Part shown: one piece after another, positions 61,580-64,000 of the stretch
Numbering within the stretch: position 1 is the stretch's first letter
How the letters are laid out: every line of letters begins with the position of its first letter
Assembly (NCBI RefSeq): GCF_018691265.1
Contig: NW_024881279.1
Span: 8,833,243 to 8,897,242, forward strand
Origin: Tyto alba
Lineage: Eukaryota; Chordata; Aves; Strigiformes; Tytonidae
Direction of reading: 5' to 3'
DNA: 64,000 bases
The notes under the pieces: model-generated
What the model was told of the DNA's origin: nothing
Seen by the model: only the letters and a program-made list of their open reading frames with translations
Database searches by the model: none
Made by a program: the position numbers and the translations under genes

Positions 61580-61602
61580 TTTTTTTTTTTTTTTTTTTTT
61601 TT
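61580..61602. repeat. Poly-T run (23 T)
   Basis: A homopolymer of 23 T with no recognised element attached. Confidence 0.9.
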
Positions 61603-62552
61603 GTAGAGAACATTCTGAAATCCTCTTAAACACTGAGAAGACTGAAAGCCAAAAATGTGAAGCTCTTGTAAATATTTGGCAAAACCCTGAGGCATGAGCA
61701 GTAGTTAGTCTCTTTTATCTTCATGAAAGCTGAGTTTAGGTTGTGAGCAATCCATTGACACTAATGAAGCACAGCTGAAAATAAGAAAGAAATACACCAT
61801 TATAAATGTCCACAACCTAGGTCAAGAGTTAAGGACAAAAAATGAAATCAGATTTAAGGAACAAAGCAAAGAGAAAATAGGATAAGGCTAAAGAACAATC
61901 TAAAATGGATTAATGGGAAAGAGGTTGAAACTAAATAAATACAACTGTTTGCAAGTCCTCCAAAGAACTCAAACCCTAGAATGTATCCTTCCCATGGTCA
62001 CTGACTGGGTGAAGACCTTTGAATCTGTATTCTTATATGCGGTTGCCTGAAACAGAATAGATGTGTGATTGCCACTGCTGTGACTACATGGCTGACACCA
62101 ACTTCTGATGTGGGCAACGGGGGGTTTTTGCCATTGTACACCCCCATCTGCCATGGATGGGAGTTTACCCATGGGAGTTTACTTGTTTTTTAATTTCTCT
62201 CCACTCTATTGGTTTGTATGGTATTAAACTCATTTCAAGTAATTCTTAGTTTTGATTTAGCAACCATCAAAGGGAGAGCCTGGCAAAGAGCAGAAACAAC
62301 AGAAATGGTCCATGACTCCTGACAGCCTGATTCCATCCTCTCCCTCCTCCACACACCAGGACGCTTAAGCAGCTCTCAGCCCAGCAGATGACCTCTAAAA
62401 CCTACCTCCTCAACAGGTACTTAAAGGGAGGGCAGATAGAGAATTATGCTTTCCACTATATACTCAATCTGCAGGTTAGTCACTTCACTATTATTGAATT
62501 TACTTATTCTCAGTGAAATCTGTCTAATTACTTTTCTTTTTACCCATTTGAG

Positions 62553-62577
62553 TAATAATAATATTAATAATAATTAT
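62553..62577. repeat. (AAT)n microsatellite
   Basis: About 25 bases of AAT/ATT trinucleotides with interruptions. Confidence 0.85.
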
Positions 62578-62859
62578 ACCAAGATCTTTAAAAGAGCAGG
62601 AAAAAAAAAAACAAACTACAATTCCCATGCAAATAGGTGAAAGAAACTGACTACCAGGATGAGAAATGCTTCTTTCCTGCATATAATAGAGGTGCAATAA
62701 TAGCAGCTGGCACAGGTAGGCTGACACAGCTACTGCCTTGTGTAAATCACTGGGTAAATGTGGGTGCTGGTAGGTGCACTAATGACCAGCTGCCTCATTT
62801 CCCCAGTATAAACTGAAATAAAGGATTTGCAAAGTTGTATGCTGATAGTATACACATTT

Positions 62860-63185
62860 CAATATAGCCATATGCATATTCATGAGTGAGAACCGCTCTA
62901 CTTCTTAATAGCAGCTTATAGCCAAATGCCAATGTTCTTATCCAGAAAAATCTCTCATTTAGCTGGGTGGGAGATCTGCCCAAACTCAGGCGTTCAGGAA
63001 CTGATTTTAAATGCATGCCACGGAAAACAGTTTCCTGTTCCTCTTCGCCTCCATCACTAGATTAGCACTTAGAAATACCAAAATTCAATAGTGGCAACTG
63101 TATTTTTAATACCTCGGGGAGCTGCAAAATAATCTGGCCCAGAATAATAAAAGCTCCTCCAGAAAAATCATCTGCTGTATCACAC
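62860..63185. promoter_or_regulatory. Candidate conserved non-coding element
   Basis: A repeat-free block with CATATGCATATTCATGAGTG, GAGAACCGCTCTACTTCTTA, AACTCAGGCGTTCAGG, TAAATGCATGCCACGG and TTTTTAATACCTCGGGGAGC words. It holds more CpGs than its surroundings. The enhancer reading rests on texture alone. Confidence 0.24.
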
Positions 63186-64000
63186 AGCTTCTTCAATGGC
63201 TTGGTGTCTGGTAGCCATACAACATGCTGTGCTTGCTGTTTTCTTATTCAGGCACTGCCTAGGACAGAGCCTTGAGGGGTTGGTGTATGCAAAAGTTGCA
63301 GAAGGCTGGAATTTGTACATTCCCCAAGTCCTATCTTGATGGTTTTCAAAGTATTTAGTGATACTTCTGTATGGGAAAGGGCTTTGGAAATTTGAGTCAT
63401 TGGAAATGCAGAATTTTACAGCGGTTCCAAAGGAACATTTCCAAAGCAAGAAGCCCTTCTCAGCTCACTGCTTTTCTTTGTCAGGCAGGGAGAAAGCAAG
63501 CCCTTCTTAATCACCCCGAAGTCAATGAGGGGCACTGCCACACTGTCACTCGATGATTAATTACTGCATCTGCAGACAGGGCTGCCAGCAACCAAGTAGG
63601 CATCATCCATGACGCATATGCAGCCATGTATTTAAAGGGAAATCTGTACAGGTACTGCAGCTAGCATGGACTCAGGAGGGGAAGGGGGGGCCTTACCCCG
63701 GTAAATCAACATCTGCCATCCAGCAGCTGTAAGACCAGCAAAGCTCCTTCAGAAGAAAACAAGAGAAAACCCTTAAGACACTGGAGGAAACTGTATTAGT
63801 TTTCATCTTCTTCCCAGTGCAAGTATTCCATCTCTTCCTATCCAAATGTTCCCAAAATAATTTTTGTCATGGGTACATCTGAAGTCACTGGGGCTAGAAA
63901 TTCATTTAAGAAATACAGTGGGAATCTTGTTTCACTGAACTCTAAGAGATCAGGCTTTGGGAAGACCTTTAAATACCACAACAACTGGGAATTCCAATTT
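63186..64000. other. Unique non-coding DNA at window end
   Basis: The open frames (up to 89 codons) have no recognisable domain. No repeat was identified. Confidence 0.5.

Larger units (their letters stand above)
61257..62859. other. Unique non-coding DNA
   Basis: Apart from the poly-T run and an AAT-rich microsatellite, this is unique sequence without recognisable genes. Confidence 0.5.

Overview
This window reads as non-coding vertebrate DNA, most likely from a bird. It is A/T-rich and CpG-poor, has no bacterial-style gene packing, and its longest open frame is 166 codons with no recognisable domain. The avian call rests on its interspersed repeats: CR1 retroposon pieces, including one typical CR1 3' end near 61.2 kb; two ERVL-like solo LTRs with termini of the TGTCCTGG...CCATGACA / CCACGACA kind common in bird genomes; and a thin scatter of old MIR-like SINE remnants. 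There are no abundant young SINEs of mammalian type. I could not identify any protein-coding exon, tRNA, rRNA, CRISPR array or operon. The window is therefore probably a gene desert or the inside of a very long intron.

Layout. 1-11.4 kb: unique A/T-rich sequence with microsatellites and poly-T/poly-A runs. 11.4-13.5 kb: two stretches that look like conserved non-coding elements, with a MIR remnant between them. 13.5-24 kb: unique sequence with several MIR-like remnants (19.6, 20.3, 21.1 and 22.0 kb). 24-33 kb: a LINE-like fragment, an A/T-rich enhancer-like block with octamer motifs (25.1 kb), and a probable 332-bp solo LTR (31.2-31.5 kb). 33-48 kb: a 41-T run, a strong 13-bp inverted repeat (35.0 kb), and several enhancer-like A/T-rich blocks (36.8, 39.7, 43.8 and 47.3 kb). 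48.9-53.4 kb: the most repeat-rich part, with two minus-strand CR1 pieces, a plus-strand CR1 piece that meets one of them head to head at 51,945/51,946, and a 475-bp solo LTR with a perfect 5-bp target duplication. 56.9-58.0 kb: a 1,074-bp, GC- and CpG-rich solo LTR on the minus strand, also with a perfect 5-bp duplication. 58-64 kb: another degraded CR1 ORF2 piece, the CR1 3' end, and unique sequence.

No genes here can be said to work together. What the window shows is a history of insertions: ancient (MIR, diverged CR1), intermediate (CR1 3' end, 332-bp LTR) and younger (the two ERVL-like solo LTRs). These lie in unique sequence that may carry distal regulatory elements. I found no evidence of an undescribed biological system. 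All family assignments come from recalled consensus patterns and were not checked by a database search.
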